This document shows positions 44,882-55,625 of a stretch of DNA of 64,000 bases, one piece after another. The notes beneath the pieces were generated by a model. It searched no databases. It was not told the origin of the DNA and was given only the letters and a program-made list of their open reading frames with translations. Every line of letters begins with the position of its first letter. Within the stretch, counting starts at the first letter, position 1. The stretch is from Candidatus Kuenenia stuttgartensis (GTDB lineage Bacteria > Planctomycetota > Planctomycetia > Planctomycetales > Planctomycetaceae), in the NCBI GenBank assembly GCA_945906725.1, contig CAMDRI010000001.1:17789-81788 (forward strand), given 5' to 3'. A program made the translations under genes and the position numbers.

Positions 44882-47344
44882 TCAGCGTCGGCCATTGCGG
44901 TCGCGCCATTGCTGTTCCATCTGGCCGAGCTGCGATTCGATTTGCCGCTGCTCGTTAAGCGAGAGCAATTCGCCGCCGAAGCGGACTCGATAAAACTGCG
45001 CAACGACGTCTGAGGGAAGGCTCGACGAGTTGTCTGCCGAGAGCCGCTGCGACCACTCCGATTGCGAAGCGATCAGGAACTCGCGCGCAGTTTGAGCGGG
45101 CAGCGGTTCGAGGCCGGCAGTTCGCAGCAACCGCAGAAACCGTTCGTAGAATTCGACTCGCAGTCGTTGATCAACTGACTCGCCGTGCAGTCGTCGCAGC
45201 AGTCCCGACCACCAGCGCGACCAACGTGACCGCCAACCATCGCCGTTGTTCGTCGAGTTCTCGCTGGGAAGCAGCCAACTCAGAAAGTTCAGCAGGCGGA
45301 CGAACCATCGTGACCGCGTCTCCGCAAGCATCCTTGAGCGGGAGGCCAACAGCAATGTTCCCACGAGGACACTGAGCACAACCACAATCGTCAAGCCGGC
45401 AATGACCTGACTACGCCGCCGCGAGAAGCCTCCGCTAGCACTTTCACCATTCCGAAAACCTTCGATGCTTTCTCGAAGACCCTCCCAAGCGGTCGTGCCC
45501 AATTCCTTGAGTGGCGTGTAGAGGTTACTGCTCTGGTCGTTGAATGACATACCGACAATTCGGTGTGACCAAATACTGGAGAACATGTCCGCCAGATTGC
45601 CGAACAGGCCTTTTTTCGGAGCGAGCGATTTGACACTGTCGGATCGACCAGCGGGAGTCGCATCGAGAACACGCCAGCGGCCGTTGAGCAAGGCTTCCAC
45701 CCAAACGTGCGCGTGCCGGCCTTGTACGACGAAGTACCCCGTACTCTTGTTCAGATCGCCACCCTTGAAACCGCTGACCAGCCGAGCAGGAATACCGACC
45801 GCTCGCAGCATCAAGCCCAACGCCGAGCCGAAGTACTCGCAATGACCTTGCTTGCGGTTGAAGAGGAAGTCCTCGACGGCGTCGATCGACGGATCGTCCA
45901 CAGACATGTCCAGCGTGTAGCCATACTCGCCAGAGTCCCGCAGGTGATCCAGGATGCGACGCGCCATCTCGGTTGGGTTTGAATTCGGAGCATCGGGCGG
46001 TTCGGCGATTTTCCGCGCCAAGGTTCTTAACCGTTCCAGGCCAGCGGGCAGGGCACGGTAGTATTCGACTTCATTGGGGAAGATCAAATTGCCGTGAGTG
46101 CCTCGTGGAAACGGCACATCGGCTTCGGGATATGGCTTCTCTGAATAAATCTTGTACTGCAATCGTTCACGGCCGGAGATGCCGTCGTCACGATACAAGA
46201 CCGCTGTCAACCTCCGTTCGGTGAGGTGCGGCAATCGATGATCCAGCACTCCAGCCAGATGTTGTGGCATCGCGAACAAGATGCCCGAATCCATCGGCTC
46301 CATCCGAAACTCTTGCCGAATGCAATCGTCGACCGGAATTGACAACACATTCCTCGGCCCGTCATTTCGTCCTGTCGTGCCGACGCGCCACTTTCCGTTT
46401 TCATATTCGCCCATCACCGAACCACGAAAGATGGGTTCATCAAACCCCTGTCGTGCGGCATGCGTGACGATGTCGATGGGTTGATTGGCGACCTGATCGA
46501 ACAACCGCACCTCGAGCACGGTGTTTGTTGCTTCCAGGATTTGGCCGATGTCGCCGAGTTGCACCTCTTCAGCGAATCCGCTCTGCAATGCTCGTAACGG
46601 CTGATCGGGAGCTTCGCCAAACGCCGACAAATTGCCGACCCAAATCCGTGGCGTGAACATGAAGAACAACATCCCCACGACAGCGGAAAGCATCACATTC
46701 GCCATCACCCCCGTAACGAACGGCCCACTCATCCAATGCAGTCGAGGATCAATTTGCATCGTGCTGATCGGCCGGCTGCGCTGATTCCAGCGGAAAACGT
46801 CTGCCGATTCCGAACGGACCAACTCGTCGCGAGCTTCGCCCTTCTGGTGCATTGCGAGCGGCACCGCATCCTCTTCGGCGTATCGCTGTCGAGCGCGGCT
46901 GACCGTGAAGATCGTCAACGTCCAAACGGAAGCGAACAGGAAGAAGACGCACATCAAACCAAAACCTCCCGCAGAGGTGAGCACAGCTCCAATCGCGACA
47001 TGCAGCACCGACAGCAAACACATGGTCCAATACGTCCGAGACGTCTTGGCCATGAACAGCACGATCCATGTCAAGTAGACCAACAGGTGCGCAAGCGACA
47101 ACAGCCGAGCTTCGATCAGGCCGCCGCTCAACTCCCAGCCGGCCAGACCAAACGACACCAGCCCCAGGACGTTGGCCCAACGGACTCGCAGATGAAACAG
47201 CTTCCAGCGATCCGTCAGAAACAACGCCAACAACGCCATCGGAATCGTGAAGGCGTCAGGGAAGGCCTCACCTTCGGCGAACGCCAGCATGCCGCTCGCC
47301 AACATCACCAAGCCGTACAAGCTGACTTGTAGAGCTTTCGTCAT
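44882..47344 (-). CDS. TgpA/DUF3488 transglutaminase-like membrane protein
   Basis: Multiple TM helices, then YTLDMSVDDPSIDAVEDFLFNRKQGHCEYFGSALGLMLRAVGIPARLVSGFKGGD, HAHVWVEALLNGRWRVLDATP. Confidence 0.88.
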   Translation of the reverse strand: MTKALQVSLYGLVMLASGMLAFAEGEAFPDAFTIPMALLALFLTDRWKLFHLRVRWANVLGLVSFGLAGWELSGGLIEARLLSLAHLLVYLTWIVLFMAKTSRTYWTMCLLSVLHVAIGAVLTSAGGFGLMCVFFLFASVWTLTIFTVSRARQRYAEEDAVPLAMHQKGEARDELVRSESADVFRWNQRSRPISTMQIDPRLHWMSGPFVTGVMANVMLSAVVGMLFFMFTPRIWVGNLSAFGEAPDQPLRALQSGFAEEVQLGDIGQILEATNTVLEVRLFDQVANQPIDIVTHAARQGFDEPIFRGSVMGEYENGKWRVGTTGRNDGPRNVLSIPVDDCIRQEFRMEPMDSGILFAMPQHLAGVLDHRLPHLTERRLTAVLYRDDGISGRERLQYKIYSEKPYPEADVPFPRGTHGNLIFPNEVEYYRALPAGLERLRTLARKIAEPPDAPNSNPTEMARRILDHLRDSGEYGYTLDMSVDDPSIDAVEDFLFNRKQGHCEYFGSALGLMLRAVGIPARLVSGFKGGDLNKSTGYFVVQGRHAHVWVEALLNGRWRVLDATPAGRSDSVKSLAPKKGLFGNLADMFSSIWSHRIVGMSFNDQSSNLYTPLKELGTTAWEGLRESIEGFRNGESASGGFSRRRSQVIAGLTIVVVLSVLVGTLLLASRSRMLAETRSRWFVRLLNFLSWLLPSENSTNNGDGWRSRWSRWWSGLLRRLHGESVDQRLRVEFYERFLRLLRTAGLEPLPAQTAREFLIASQSEWSQRLSADNSSSLPSDVVAQFYRVRFGGELLSLNEQRQIESQLGQMEQQWRDRNGRR

Positions 47345-48723
47345 GTCAGCCCCTCCAGCACAAAGTACGGCGACAAGTCGCGGACCTCGGCCGACAGACA
47401 CAACAATTCGACCGGTTCGGCAACGTCGCACGTGCGCGTCAGCAATTCACTGCGCGGCCGAGACGACACGACGACAACTCGCGAGCTTCCCGATATTCGT
47501 TGCATCGCCTCGTCGATCACCGGCCGAACATCCGCCATCGGCGAAGCGGACGCCAACGCCAATTGGTCCAGAGCTTGTTCTAAACTGGAAAGCTGATCCC
47601 AAACAAACGTCTGTAAGCCAACCACGATCATTCGCAGCCGCGCGTCGCGCGACTGCCGCAGGTTTTCGTGCAAGACCGTGGCCGCGAAACTGACCGCTAA
47701 TTCGACTCGGTCCATATCCGATGTGGAGGGATGCGCGGGCTGCCACAACTCCACCAGCAACACCAGGTCGCGGTCGCGCGTTTGCTGAAACTCGCGCACC
47801 ATCAGTTCGCCGCGCCGAGCGGTCGTGCGCCAGTGAATCGCTTTCGGATTGTCACCGAGACGATACTCACGAATGCGATGGAATTCGTCATCGAACAAAC
47901 CTGCCCGCATCCGCCGCCGCTCCACCACTTCGGTGGCATTCCACAGATCGCTCCGCCACCGCGAAGTCATGCGGCCGACACGCGGATGCACGATCAGCTT
48001 GGCGAAGTCATTGAAGAGAAATCCGCGTTCGACCAGCCCCAGCGGAAAGTGAGTGGTCAACTCGAGGGGTCCGAACGAGTACTCCCCTCGCTGGCTGAAT
48101 CGCACGAAATAGTGACCTCGCCGACTTTGCCTCGCCGGAACTCGGACAAACAATGCCGCCGCCTGAAAACGATCGCGAGCATGCGTGACTTGATCTCGCG
48201 CGGCCAACAACCAGGAGTTCAAAAACCACTTGTGATTCGCGACCTCGATTTCCACCGAAACCATTTCACCGGCCATCACGCGATGCGGCAAAACCCGCTT
48301 CGCGTGCGTACGCCGCACCATGGAAAACGCGATCCAGCCGTTGAGCACCCACGGACCAATCATCATCGCGAAGACGAACATCAGCATGTTCGTACGCCCG
48401 ATGATTGAGCCAAGAAACATCACGCTCATGATCGTAATGTAGACAATCCCTTCGCGCGTGATCGCCATCCGATTTCGATTCCAAATCGGCCGGCGTGTCG
48501 CAGTCTGACGCGAACGTGCCAATGCAAGCAGTTGCGTGATTCCCCACAGCAACAGGCCAATCGCCAACAAGATCAGCACCCAACGGCTGAATCCGGCCCA
48601 CTGCTGGGCCAGCCACGGCAAACGCTGCAGGCCAAGCAGCAAGCCTCCACCACAGATGATCGCCCCCACTCCGGCCAGAGGGGACCGGCGCTTCTCGTCG
48701 TCGTTGGGAAGCGATCCGTTCAT
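47341..48723 (-). CDS. DUF58 domain-containing protein
   Basis: FHRIREYRLGDNPKAIHWRTTARRGELMVREFQQTRDRDLVLLVELW. Confidence 0.85.
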   Translation of the reverse strand: MNGSLPNDDEKRRSPLAGVGAIICGGGLLLGLQRLPWLAQQWAGFSRWVLILLAIGLLLWGITQLLALARSRQTATRRPIWNRNRMAITREGIVYITIMSVMFLGSIIGRTNMLMFVFAMMIGPWVLNGWIAFSMVRRTHAKRVLPHRVMAGEMVSVEIEVANHKWFLNSWLLAARDQVTHARDRFQAAALFVRVPARQSRRGHYFVRFSQRGEYSFGPLELTTHFPLGLVERGFLFNDFAKLIVHPRVGRMTSRWRSDLWNATEVVERRRMRAGLFDDEFHRIREYRLGDNPKAIHWRTTARRGELMVREFQQTRDRDLVLLVELWQPAHPSTSDMDRVELAVSFAATVLHENLRQSRDARLRMIVVGLQTFVWDQLSSLEQALDQLALASASPMADVRPVIDEAMQRISGSSRVVVVSSRPRSELLTRTCDVAEPVELLCLSAEVRDLSPYFVLEGLT

Positions 48724-49172
48724 GGCGTCAATGGATTGGGTTCGTGATGGCCATCGAAGACTTGTCGCAGTCTAGGAGTTCGCGCGTCAGACACCAGCGC
48801 GGCAAGATCGTTCTCGCTTTTGTCCGATTCACGCACACTGGGGTCGTTGCAAGACCACAGCGTGGTCATTGGCAATCTCCGGCTACTTCCGACTGTAGCA
48901 ATTGCATGGAAAAAATCGCCCAGCTAGACTGCGTAGGCTGAGCAAGTACGGAGGTTCGAAGAAGAGATTGACCGGACGCCACAACCTATTTGAGCAGGAA
49001 TGGTTCAGTGTTGTTTGCACCTTCGCGACGACATCAAAACCTGCCCGATGAGTATTGGGCCGTCTGGTTAAGTCGGTACCGGTCTCGGAGAGTGAGCGCC
49101 GATAGAGAAGGGAGAACCGATCGCGACCCTTCGCCAACATGCGGTCGAACCAATTTTCATGGAGTGTTTCTT

Positions 49173-51392
49173 GTGACTGAACGACAAATTTACCGCGTGA
49201 ATGGAAAATCGAATCGCCGCTGGATGGCCTTGTGCGGCACCTCGATGTTGGCTTTGGGAACGACGCTGGTTTCTGGGACTTGGGCTTGGGATGACGCCAA
49301 GCCAGTGCAGCCCGCAGGACTGCGAGGCGTTTTGCCAATCGATGTTCCAGCGACGCTGGGCGAAGATGCGTTCGCAGTCTTGGACGGAAACTGGAAAGAG
49401 TGGGGCGAAAAGACCGCCGCCGAAGTCGCCAAACTGTACTCCGAAGAAACGCTGGGCATCGAGGCCCAGCGACAGCAGTTGGACGTCTTGAAAAAGAAGT
49501 TGCTGACGATGGAGACATCGCTCAGGGATGCTCGCTATCGCAGTATTCATGAACCGCTCGGCAGTCTTTACGCCGCTCTCAACCGGCGTGTGGCGATTAC
49601 CGAAGCCGTGCTCGACACGCTGACAATCGATCCACAGAAATACGCCAGTGAACAACTCGAAGAGGCACGGCAGCAGGTCGCAAAATCTCTGAAGGATCTC
49701 GAAACCGAATTGAGCACCGTCAAAAACGGACCCGCATGGTTGGATTACGTCCGTTCTGCCGAGATCACAAAACTGGTCAGTGACAAGAAGGGGATGGAGG
49801 CGGTGCCGGTCCTCTCGGCGGTCCACCAAAAACTGTCTCCATCGGATGCCACGTCGCCAGAGATTCGCCAGTTCCTCGACGGATCGAAACTCGTCGCCTT
49901 GAGGCAATCGCTCGATGGATTCGTGAAACTCGCGGCCGCGGTGGATCAGCCGTACAACCCCGAAAAGCTGCGAGCCGAAGTCGTGGCGCTGGTCGCCTCG
50001 ATCGAGAAATTCGAGGAGTCGCAATCGTCGACCGATGCGACTGCTGTCCGAAAGGCATTTGACGCGGTTCGCAAATCCTCACCCGACCGTGGCAATCGCG
50101 TCGCTGCGGCAATGTCCACGCATTACTTCAACTTCAACCTGCGTGTCGTGGCCAGCGAAAAGTTACTGTCAAAGCTCGCGTCTGAGTCGACCACCAAACA
50201 GGGACCAGTGAAGGATTTCATCCTCGGGGCGAACGTCACCGGAAATCAGACGACCACCGTGACGACTGGCATCGATCTGAAGCCCAGCAACGACGGCATC
50301 CGCCTGAATCTGGTGATTGATGGCGTCGCGAAGTCGAGTACTGTCGGCACCACCGATCAAGCCAATGTTTACACGTCCGGCCATCACGTTTTCAAAGCCT
50401 GGAAGCCAATTCTGTTTGATGGAAACAAGTTCACAACCGGTGCCGCGGATATTTCTGTACGGCCCCACAACCAGACGACCGGCGTGTCCACCAAGTACAG
50501 CAACATGTTTCTTTTTGGTGGCATCGCGGATTCCATCGCCAGGGGCGAAGTGGAGGACCGACGTGGTCAGACCGAAGCCATCGCGGCGCAACGAGTCTCC
50601 AGCAAAGTGCTGCCGGAGTTCAGCTCTGAGGTCGATGCCAAAGTCGGCGACCTCAACAAGGACTATGAAGCCAAGGTCAGTTCTAAACTGCGTGAAAAGG
50701 ATTTGTACCCGTCGGCGGCCAGCTACCGTTCTTCGGAGGACGACCTGCGAATCAACACGCGATTGATGGCTGAACATGAATTGGCCGGCGGCGACGGGCC
50801 GTTCGTCGCCGTGCCCGGCAGCGGATTCGTGCTGGCCCTTCACGAATCGCTGCTCAACAACAGTCTGGACCGCCTGAAGATCGCCGGCCGTACGCTGTCC
50901 GAAGATGAACTCGGCAAGGAAATCGAGAACTCCTTTTCCGACCTCCTCGGCCGCAAGCTCAACATCTCGAAAAAGGTTGACGAGGCCGGCGAGAGCGCTA
51001 AAGAGCCTGCAACTTTCGTCTTCCCGGACAAAGATCCCCTCCGTTTCCGAGTCAACAAAGGTCAACTGACGCTCGCGATTCGGGCCGGGCTTAAGCAAAA
51101 GGACGAGGACATTCCGACCCAGGAAATCATCGTGCCGTTGATGTTCCGCGTCGAAGGCACCACCTTCGTTGTCGAAAGTGGTGAAGTGCAAGTCTCGCCA
51201 GTCGAAGCGCCAGCCAACGCCGGACTCCAACTCGCTCGTGCCGGAGTCGTGCGCAGCAAAGTGAAAAACGCGTTGCCGACTCGCAAGTTCGACCGCTTCA
51301 TCAATATCGACAAGGACCGACAGACGCCAATCCAACTCGGCCTCGCGCAGGTCAAAGCAGCGGGTGGATGGTTGACGCTTTCCTTCGAGTAA
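49173..51392 (+). CDS. Large exported protein of unknown function
   Basis: GTG at 49173, signal-like MALCGTSMLALGTTLVSGTWA; long helical N-half, beta-rich C-half with ALHESLLNNSLDRL. Confidence 0.6.
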   Translation: MTERQIYRVNGKSNRRWMALCGTSMLALGTTLVSGTWAWDDAKPVQPAGLRGVLPIDVPATLGEDAFAVLDGNWKEWGEKTAAEVAKLYSEETLGIEAQRQQLDVLKKKLLTMETSLRDARYRSIHEPLGSLYAALNRRVAITEAVLDTLTIDPQKYASEQLEEARQQVAKSLKDLETELSTVKNGPAWLDYVRSAEITKLVSDKKGMEAVPVLSAVHQKLSPSDATSPEIRQFLDGSKLVALRQSLDGFVKLAAAVDQPYNPEKLRAEVVALVASIEKFEESQSSTDATAVRKAFDAVRKSSPDRGNRVAAAMSTHYFNFNLRVVASEKLLSKLASESTTKQGPVKDFILGANVTGNQTTTVTTGIDLKPSNDGIRLNLVIDGVAKSSTVGTTDQANVYTSGHHVFKAWKPILFDGNKFTTGAADISVRPHNQTTGVSTKYSNMFLFGGIADSIARGEVEDRRGQTEAIAAQRVSSKVLPEFSSEVDAKVGDLNKDYEAKVSSKLREKDLYPSAASYRSSEDDLRINTRLMAEHELAGGDGPFVAVPGSGFVLALHESLLNNSLDRLKIAGRTLSEDELGKEIENSFSDLLGRKLNISKKVDEAGESAKEPATFVFPDKDPLRFRVNKGQLTLAIRAGLKQKDEDIPTQEIIVPLMFRVEGTTFVVESGEVQVSPVEAPANAGLQLARAGVVRSKVKNALPTRKFDRFINIDKDRQTPIQLGLAQVKAAGGWLTLSFE

Positions 51393-51427
51393 CTCGACAG
51401 CGTCGCTCGGATTTGTTGACATCTTGC

Positions 51428-51466
51428 AGGACCGGAACCGCTCGGCGATTCCGGTCCTGCTGCTTT
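51428..51466 (+). terminator. Hairpin terminator
   Basis: AGGACCGGAA-ccgctcggcga-TTCCGGTCCTgctgctttt. Confidence 0.6.
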
Positions 51467-51481
51467 TGAATGAGACCCCGC

Positions 51482-52168
51482 ATGTCGCACGCCGATTCCG
51501 ATTTGATCGTCACCGGACTCTGCAAAGAGTACGTCACCGCCACCGGTTCGCTGACCGTCTTGAGCGGCGTCGATCTGTCGCTGACTCACGGTGACGCGCT
51601 GGCGGTGACCGGGCCGTCGGGGTCCGGAAAAAGTTCACTGCTGTTTGTGCTCGGCGGCTTGGAGCGACCGACGCAAGGATCAGTGCGACTGCGCGGCCGA
51701 GACGTCTTCGCTGCGACCGAAACTGAGCTGGCCGCGTGGCGGCAGGAGTCCGTCGGCTTCGTCTTTCAGGAACATCACCTGCTGCCACAATGCACGGTGT
51801 TGGAGAATGTCTTGATTCCTCGATTGGCCGGGCCCGGCACAACGGCGGATGACGTCACCCGCGCGACGAAGTTGCTCGAACGAGTTGGGTTGCAGCAGCG
51901 TCTGGAACATCGTCCCGCGCAGTTGTCCGGTGGCGAAAGGCAGCGTGTCGCCGTCTGCCGAGCGCTCATCAATCAGCCCTCGCTCTTGCTCGCCGACGAA
52001 CCGACCGGCAACCTCGATCGCGAAAACGCCGACTCGATCGGTAGCTTGTTGCTGGAACTCAGCCGCGACGTCGGCAGCGTGCTGATCTGCGTCACGCACA
52101 GTGCTGACTTGGCCGCCCGCTTTCCACGCCGCGCCGAACTCCGCGACGGACGGCTCACATCCCTTTGA
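51482..52168 (+). CDS. ABC transporter ATP-binding protein, LolD/MacB type
   Basis: GPSGSGKSSLLFVLGGLERPTQG, FVFQEHHLLPQCTVLENVL, LSGGERQRVAVCRAL, LLADEPTGNLD. Confidence 0.9.
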   Translation: MSHADSDLIVTGLCKEYVTATGSLTVLSGVDLSLTHGDALAVTGPSGSGKSSLLFVLGGLERPTQGSVRLRGRDVFAATETELAAWRQESVGFVFQEHHLLPQCTVLENVLIPRLAGPGTTADDVTRATKLLERVGLQQRLEHRPAQLSGGERQRVAVCRALINQPSLLLADEPTGNLDRENADSIGSLLLELSRDVGSVLICVTHSADLAARFPRRAELRDGRLTSL

Positions 52169-52192
52169 TTCGGGTTGACGGAGAGACCACAC

Positions 52193-53254
52193 ATGTTCGA
52201 CCCTGCTTCCGGCCGCCGTAACTTCGCCAGCGACAATTATTCGGGGGTCTGCCCCCAAGCGTGGGACGCGATGGCCCGCGCGAATCAGGGACACGTCCCC
52301 TCCTACGGTGACGACGAATGGACCGCGAAGGCCGCTGACTTGCTGCGCGACTTGTTCGAGGTCAACTGCGAAGTCTTCTTCTCGTTCAACGGCACCGCCG
52401 CGAACGCGCTGGCACTGTCGGCCATGTGCCAGTCGTATCACAGCATCCTGTGCCACGAACTCGCTCACGCCGAAACCGACGAGTGCGGCGCGCCGGAATT
52501 CTTCTCCAACGGGTCGAAAATCCTCGTCGTGTCGGGTGAGGATGGCCGCATCCGACCGGAAGCCGTGTCGCACATGGTGCAGCGCCGGTGCGACATCCAC
52601 TACCCGAAGCCGAAAGTCCTGAGCCTCACGCAAGCCACTGAACTTGGCACCGTTTACTCGGTCGATGACCTGCAAGCGTTGTTCGAGGCGGCGCGGCGGC
52701 ACGACTTGCGAGTCCACATGGACGGTGCTCGCTTTGCCAACGCGGTGGCTTCGCTCGGCGTCGCCCCGAAGGACCTCACTTGGAAAGTCGGCGTCGATGT
52801 CCTGTGCTTCGGCGGCACGAAGAATGGCATGGCCGTCGGCGAGGCAATCATCTTTTTCAAAAAGGAACTCGCCCACGAGTTCGCGTATCGCTGCAAGCAA
52901 TCGGGACAACTCGCGTCGAAGATGCGATTCCTTGCCGCGCCATGGGTCGGAATGCTGGAGTCCGGCGCGTGGCTGCGGAATGCCACGCAAGCCAATCGCA
53001 TGGCCGAGCAACTCGAAGCGGGGTTGTCGGAAGTTCCCGGTGTCGAGTTCATCTCGCGCCGCCAAGCCAATTCGGTCTTCGTTCGACTGCACCCCGAAGT
53101 CGCGACTGCGCTGCGAACTCGCGGCTGGCGGTTTTACACATTCATCGGAGCCGGAGGCGCACGCTTCATGTGCTCGTGGGACACCGCTGAGTCCGACATC
53201 ACCGCCCTCATCAACGACGTGCGAGAATTGATGGTCGCAAAGTCGTCAACGTAG
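52193..53254 (+). CDS. Threonine aldolase / beta-eliminating lyase family (PLP)
   Basis: ASDNYSGVCPQAWDAMARANQGHVPSYGDDEWT, HMDGARFANAVASLG, DVLCFGGTKNGMAVGEAIIFF. Confidence 0.87.
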   Translation: MFDPASGRRNFASDNYSGVCPQAWDAMARANQGHVPSYGDDEWTAKAADLLRDLFEVNCEVFFSFNGTAANALALSAMCQSYHSILCHELAHAETDECGAPEFFSNGSKILVVSGEDGRIRPEAVSHMVQRRCDIHYPKPKVLSLTQATELGTVYSVDDLQALFEAARRHDLRVHMDGARFANAVASLGVAPKDLTWKVGVDVLCFGGTKNGMAVGEAIIFFKKELAHEFAYRCKQSGQLASKMRFLAAPWVGMLESGAWLRNATQANRMAEQLEAGLSEVPGVEFISRRQANSVFVRLHPEVATALRTRGWRFYTFIGAGGARFMCSWDTAESDITALINDVRELMVAKSST

Positions 53255-53782
53255 CCGCTCGTGAGCCGTTGCCGAGCCATACTTCGCCGCCATTTTCCAG
53301 TGCAGCTTCGCGACTCTGGAACGATTTTCCGCTTCCGCCTTGTGGGCGAGTCGCTCGAACTTCGCGGCACGATCTGCCGTGGACTCCACGTCGCGAGTTG
53401 GCTCGCGCGGACTCCCGGCACACGAGCCGCTGATCGCCGCCGCATGACGCGAGAATCGCGAGGCTGGCTCCGGCCGATCCGGGACCGAGTTTAAGATCGC
53501 CTCGTCCATCTCGCGCAGGTCGATGACGGTCACGCCGACGGACATGGAATTCGAGGATCGCGACAAGCCCAGCGATGAACCGGGCTGATGAAACCCAAAT
53601 CGAGATCGACTCGATTGAGCCGAGGAGACGCCGCCTAAAAAAGTTCGGCCGCGATCCGGCACCGCGACGGAAGTCGCCACCGAGGTCGTCCCGACAACCG
53701 GTTGCTGCACGACGAATTGCTGAGCGTACACTGTGACACTCGGCATCGTACAAAACAGGAATGCTAACAGATTCGCACGCAT
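53246..53782 (-). CDS. Exported hypothetical protein
   Basis: Signal peptide (LLAFLFCTMPSVTVYAQQFVVQQPVVG). Confidence 0.5.
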   Translation of the reverse strand: MRANLLAFLFCTMPSVTVYAQQFVVQQPVVGTTSVATSVAVPDRGRTFLGGVSSAQSSRSRFGFHQPGSSLGLSRSSNSMSVGVTVIDLREMDEAILNSVPDRPEPASRFSRHAAAISGSCAGSPREPTRDVESTADRAAKFERLAHKAEAENRSRVAKLHWKMAAKYGSATAHERLR

Positions 53783-53839
53783 GGGGACTTCCTGTTGTCT
53801 GATAGGACTTATCGGACCTATTCGACGTATCGCGGACCA

Positions 53840-55357
53840 TTAATTCTGCGGCGGAACCGTTCCCGGCGGCGCGACGACCGGTGCGGTTCCCGGAGGGACA
53901 GTTCCCGTCGGCGGGACTCCTGTCGGCAATGTGCCAGAAGATTGGCCGCCGGGACTTGACCCATCAGGCGGCGGTGATCCCAACTTCTTGAGATTGTCGA
54001 TGACCGTGCTGGACACCGAGACCGACCCTTCGAAGTTCGTGCCGCTACCGCTCACTTTGAGCGTACTGAGCACCGAGTCGATGTCCGGAAACATCAACTT
54101 CAAAACCAACGCTTGTTGCTTGAGGTTGTCGATCCCCTTGTTCGCTTCGGCAAGAAGTTGCTGTGCGGCCAAGTCGGTTTTGCAGGTCACGGTCACTTTC
54201 AAATCCACACTAGACGGCATGTTGACGTCCATTCGGAATTTGGAAATGTCCTGAGCCAGCTTTTGGAGATTCTGGAACTGAGGCGACTGACCAAGCCCTC
54301 CCGGAAGCGTCGCTTGAGCGTCGGTTCCTTTTGGGGTCGCGACCATCGTGAAGTGTTGCTCCTTGGCGAAGTACCCCAGCAGGTCGTTGTTCTCGGCTTG
54401 GTCCTTCCGATCGATGATCTTCTCGATCTGCGATGGCTCACCCATCACGACATGGCGTTCGTCTCCGAAGAAAAAGGCTCCGCCCTTGGGGTCGGTGCTG
54501 ACGTGGTAGCTCACGTCCTTGTGAGTCTTCGGAGGAAATTGCTGGCGAATCTGATCCAACGTCTTGCCGCCATACGGCTGCTTCAGCCGCAGGATCACCA
54601 CGCCATCCTGAACCCCGCTGCGGTTACCGCCACCCATCCCCGGAATTCCCATTCCGGGCATACCCATCATGGGGTTCCCCTCTATCGGACCACCGGGCTG
54701 CGCAGCCTTGGCGGCATTGGGATCGGACTTGATCGCGGCGAAGACATGCTCCACCTCGGTGATCGGGAAGCCCAGCGACTTCTCCATCTCATCGAAGCCT
54801 TGTTTCGCCTGCGGATTCTGAAAGACCGACACCAACAGCGGCGAAGCGATGATGTCCGCTGGCCGAGCCGCGATGAACAACTCGGCATCCGACGGAGCAA
54901 ACGCGATGAACTCGCCCGACGCACTGCGAATGCCTCCTGCTCCGCCTGGCAGATTCATCAGCAAATACACGAGTCCGCCGACCAGCGCGAGCGCCGCCAC
55001 GCTGCCTCCGATGATGGCCAGCAACGGCCCCGCGGAACTCTTATTGGAGCGGCCCTTCTTTCCCTTGCCACCCTTCTTTGTCGAGCCGCCGCTCTTCGAA
55101 CGCAGCGTGCTGCGTGCCGGCCGCTCCTCTTCTTCGTCCTGCGAGTCCTCGTCCTCCGGAGCTTCGTAATCGTCTTCGGCCAGATCGTCGAACGCGTCGA
55201 GGAAGTCTTCTTCTCCCGCCTTCTTCTTCGGCGGAGCATTCACCGGGAACGGCTTCTTGCACTTCGGGCAGCCAACCTTCTTGCCGGCCGGAGGAGCCGC
55301 TTTCAATTTCAACTTCACTTTGCAATGCGGACATTGAACGCTGATGGGATCGGCCAT
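53840..55357 (-). CDS. Zinc-ribbon, acidic linker and single-TM protein of unknown function
   Basis: CPHCKVKLKLKAAPPAGKKVGCPKCKKPF; DEDSQDEEEE; TM helix LLAIIGGSVAALALVGGLVYLLM; long soluble C-domain. Confidence 0.7.
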   Translation of the reverse strand: MADPISVQCPHCKVKLKLKAAPPAGKKVGCPKCKKPFPVNAPPKKKAGEEDFLDAFDDLAEDDYEAPEDEDSQDEEEERPARSTLRSKSGGSTKKGGKGKKGRSNKSSAGPLLAIIGGSVAALALVGGLVYLLMNLPGGAGGIRSASGEFIAFAPSDAELFIAARPADIIASPLLVSVFQNPQAKQGFDEMEKSLGFPITEVEHVFAAIKSDPNAAKAAQPGGPIEGNPMMGMPGMGIPGMGGGNRSGVQDGVVILRLKQPYGGKTLDQIRQQFPPKTHKDVSYHVSTDPKGGAFFFGDERHVVMGEPSQIEKIIDRKDQAENNDLLGYFAKEQHFTMVATPKGTDAQATLPGGLGQSPQFQNLQKLAQDISKFRMDVNMPSSVDLKVTVTCKTDLAAQQLLAEANKGIDNLKQQALVLKLMFPDIDSVLSTLKVSGSGTNFEGSVSVSSTVIDNLKKLGSPPPDGSSPGGQSSGTLPTGVPPTGTVPPGTAPVVAPPGTVPPQN

Positions 55358-55625
55358 GAAAACATCCTCGGCACAAGAGTCGGAGCAGTTCGTGTCGGAT
55401 GCTACGCCGCGCGCGAGTCACTCACAAGCACCGAAGACTCGACAGCGCGAGTTCACGGCGACACGACCACGGCTTGGTACGATGGCCGCCTCCGGCCGTC
55501 CGCAATTAAAAACGAAATCCAATCAGGACGGCCGAGGGCGGCTATCCTCCGGTCCGCGCAACAACGAAGCTGTGTCCCGATGAACGTGTCGTAAATTTCA
55601 AACGATTGGATTCGTAGGAGCCATC

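Noticed and set aside
44882-48723. TgpA plus DUF58 as a novel system because MoxR ATPase is missing
   Set aside because: TgpA/DUF58 pairs are common; the MoxR gene may be elsewhere, and absence within one window is weak evidence.
50169-51422. 417-aa minus-strand ORF
   Set aside because: Antisense to the exported protein at 49173; shadow frame, no motifs.
51680-53092. 470-aa minus-strand ORF
   Set aside because: Antisense to LolD-type ATPase and threonine aldolase.
54113-55594. 493-aa plus-strand ORF
   Set aside because: Antisense to the zinc-ribbon protein at 53840-55357.
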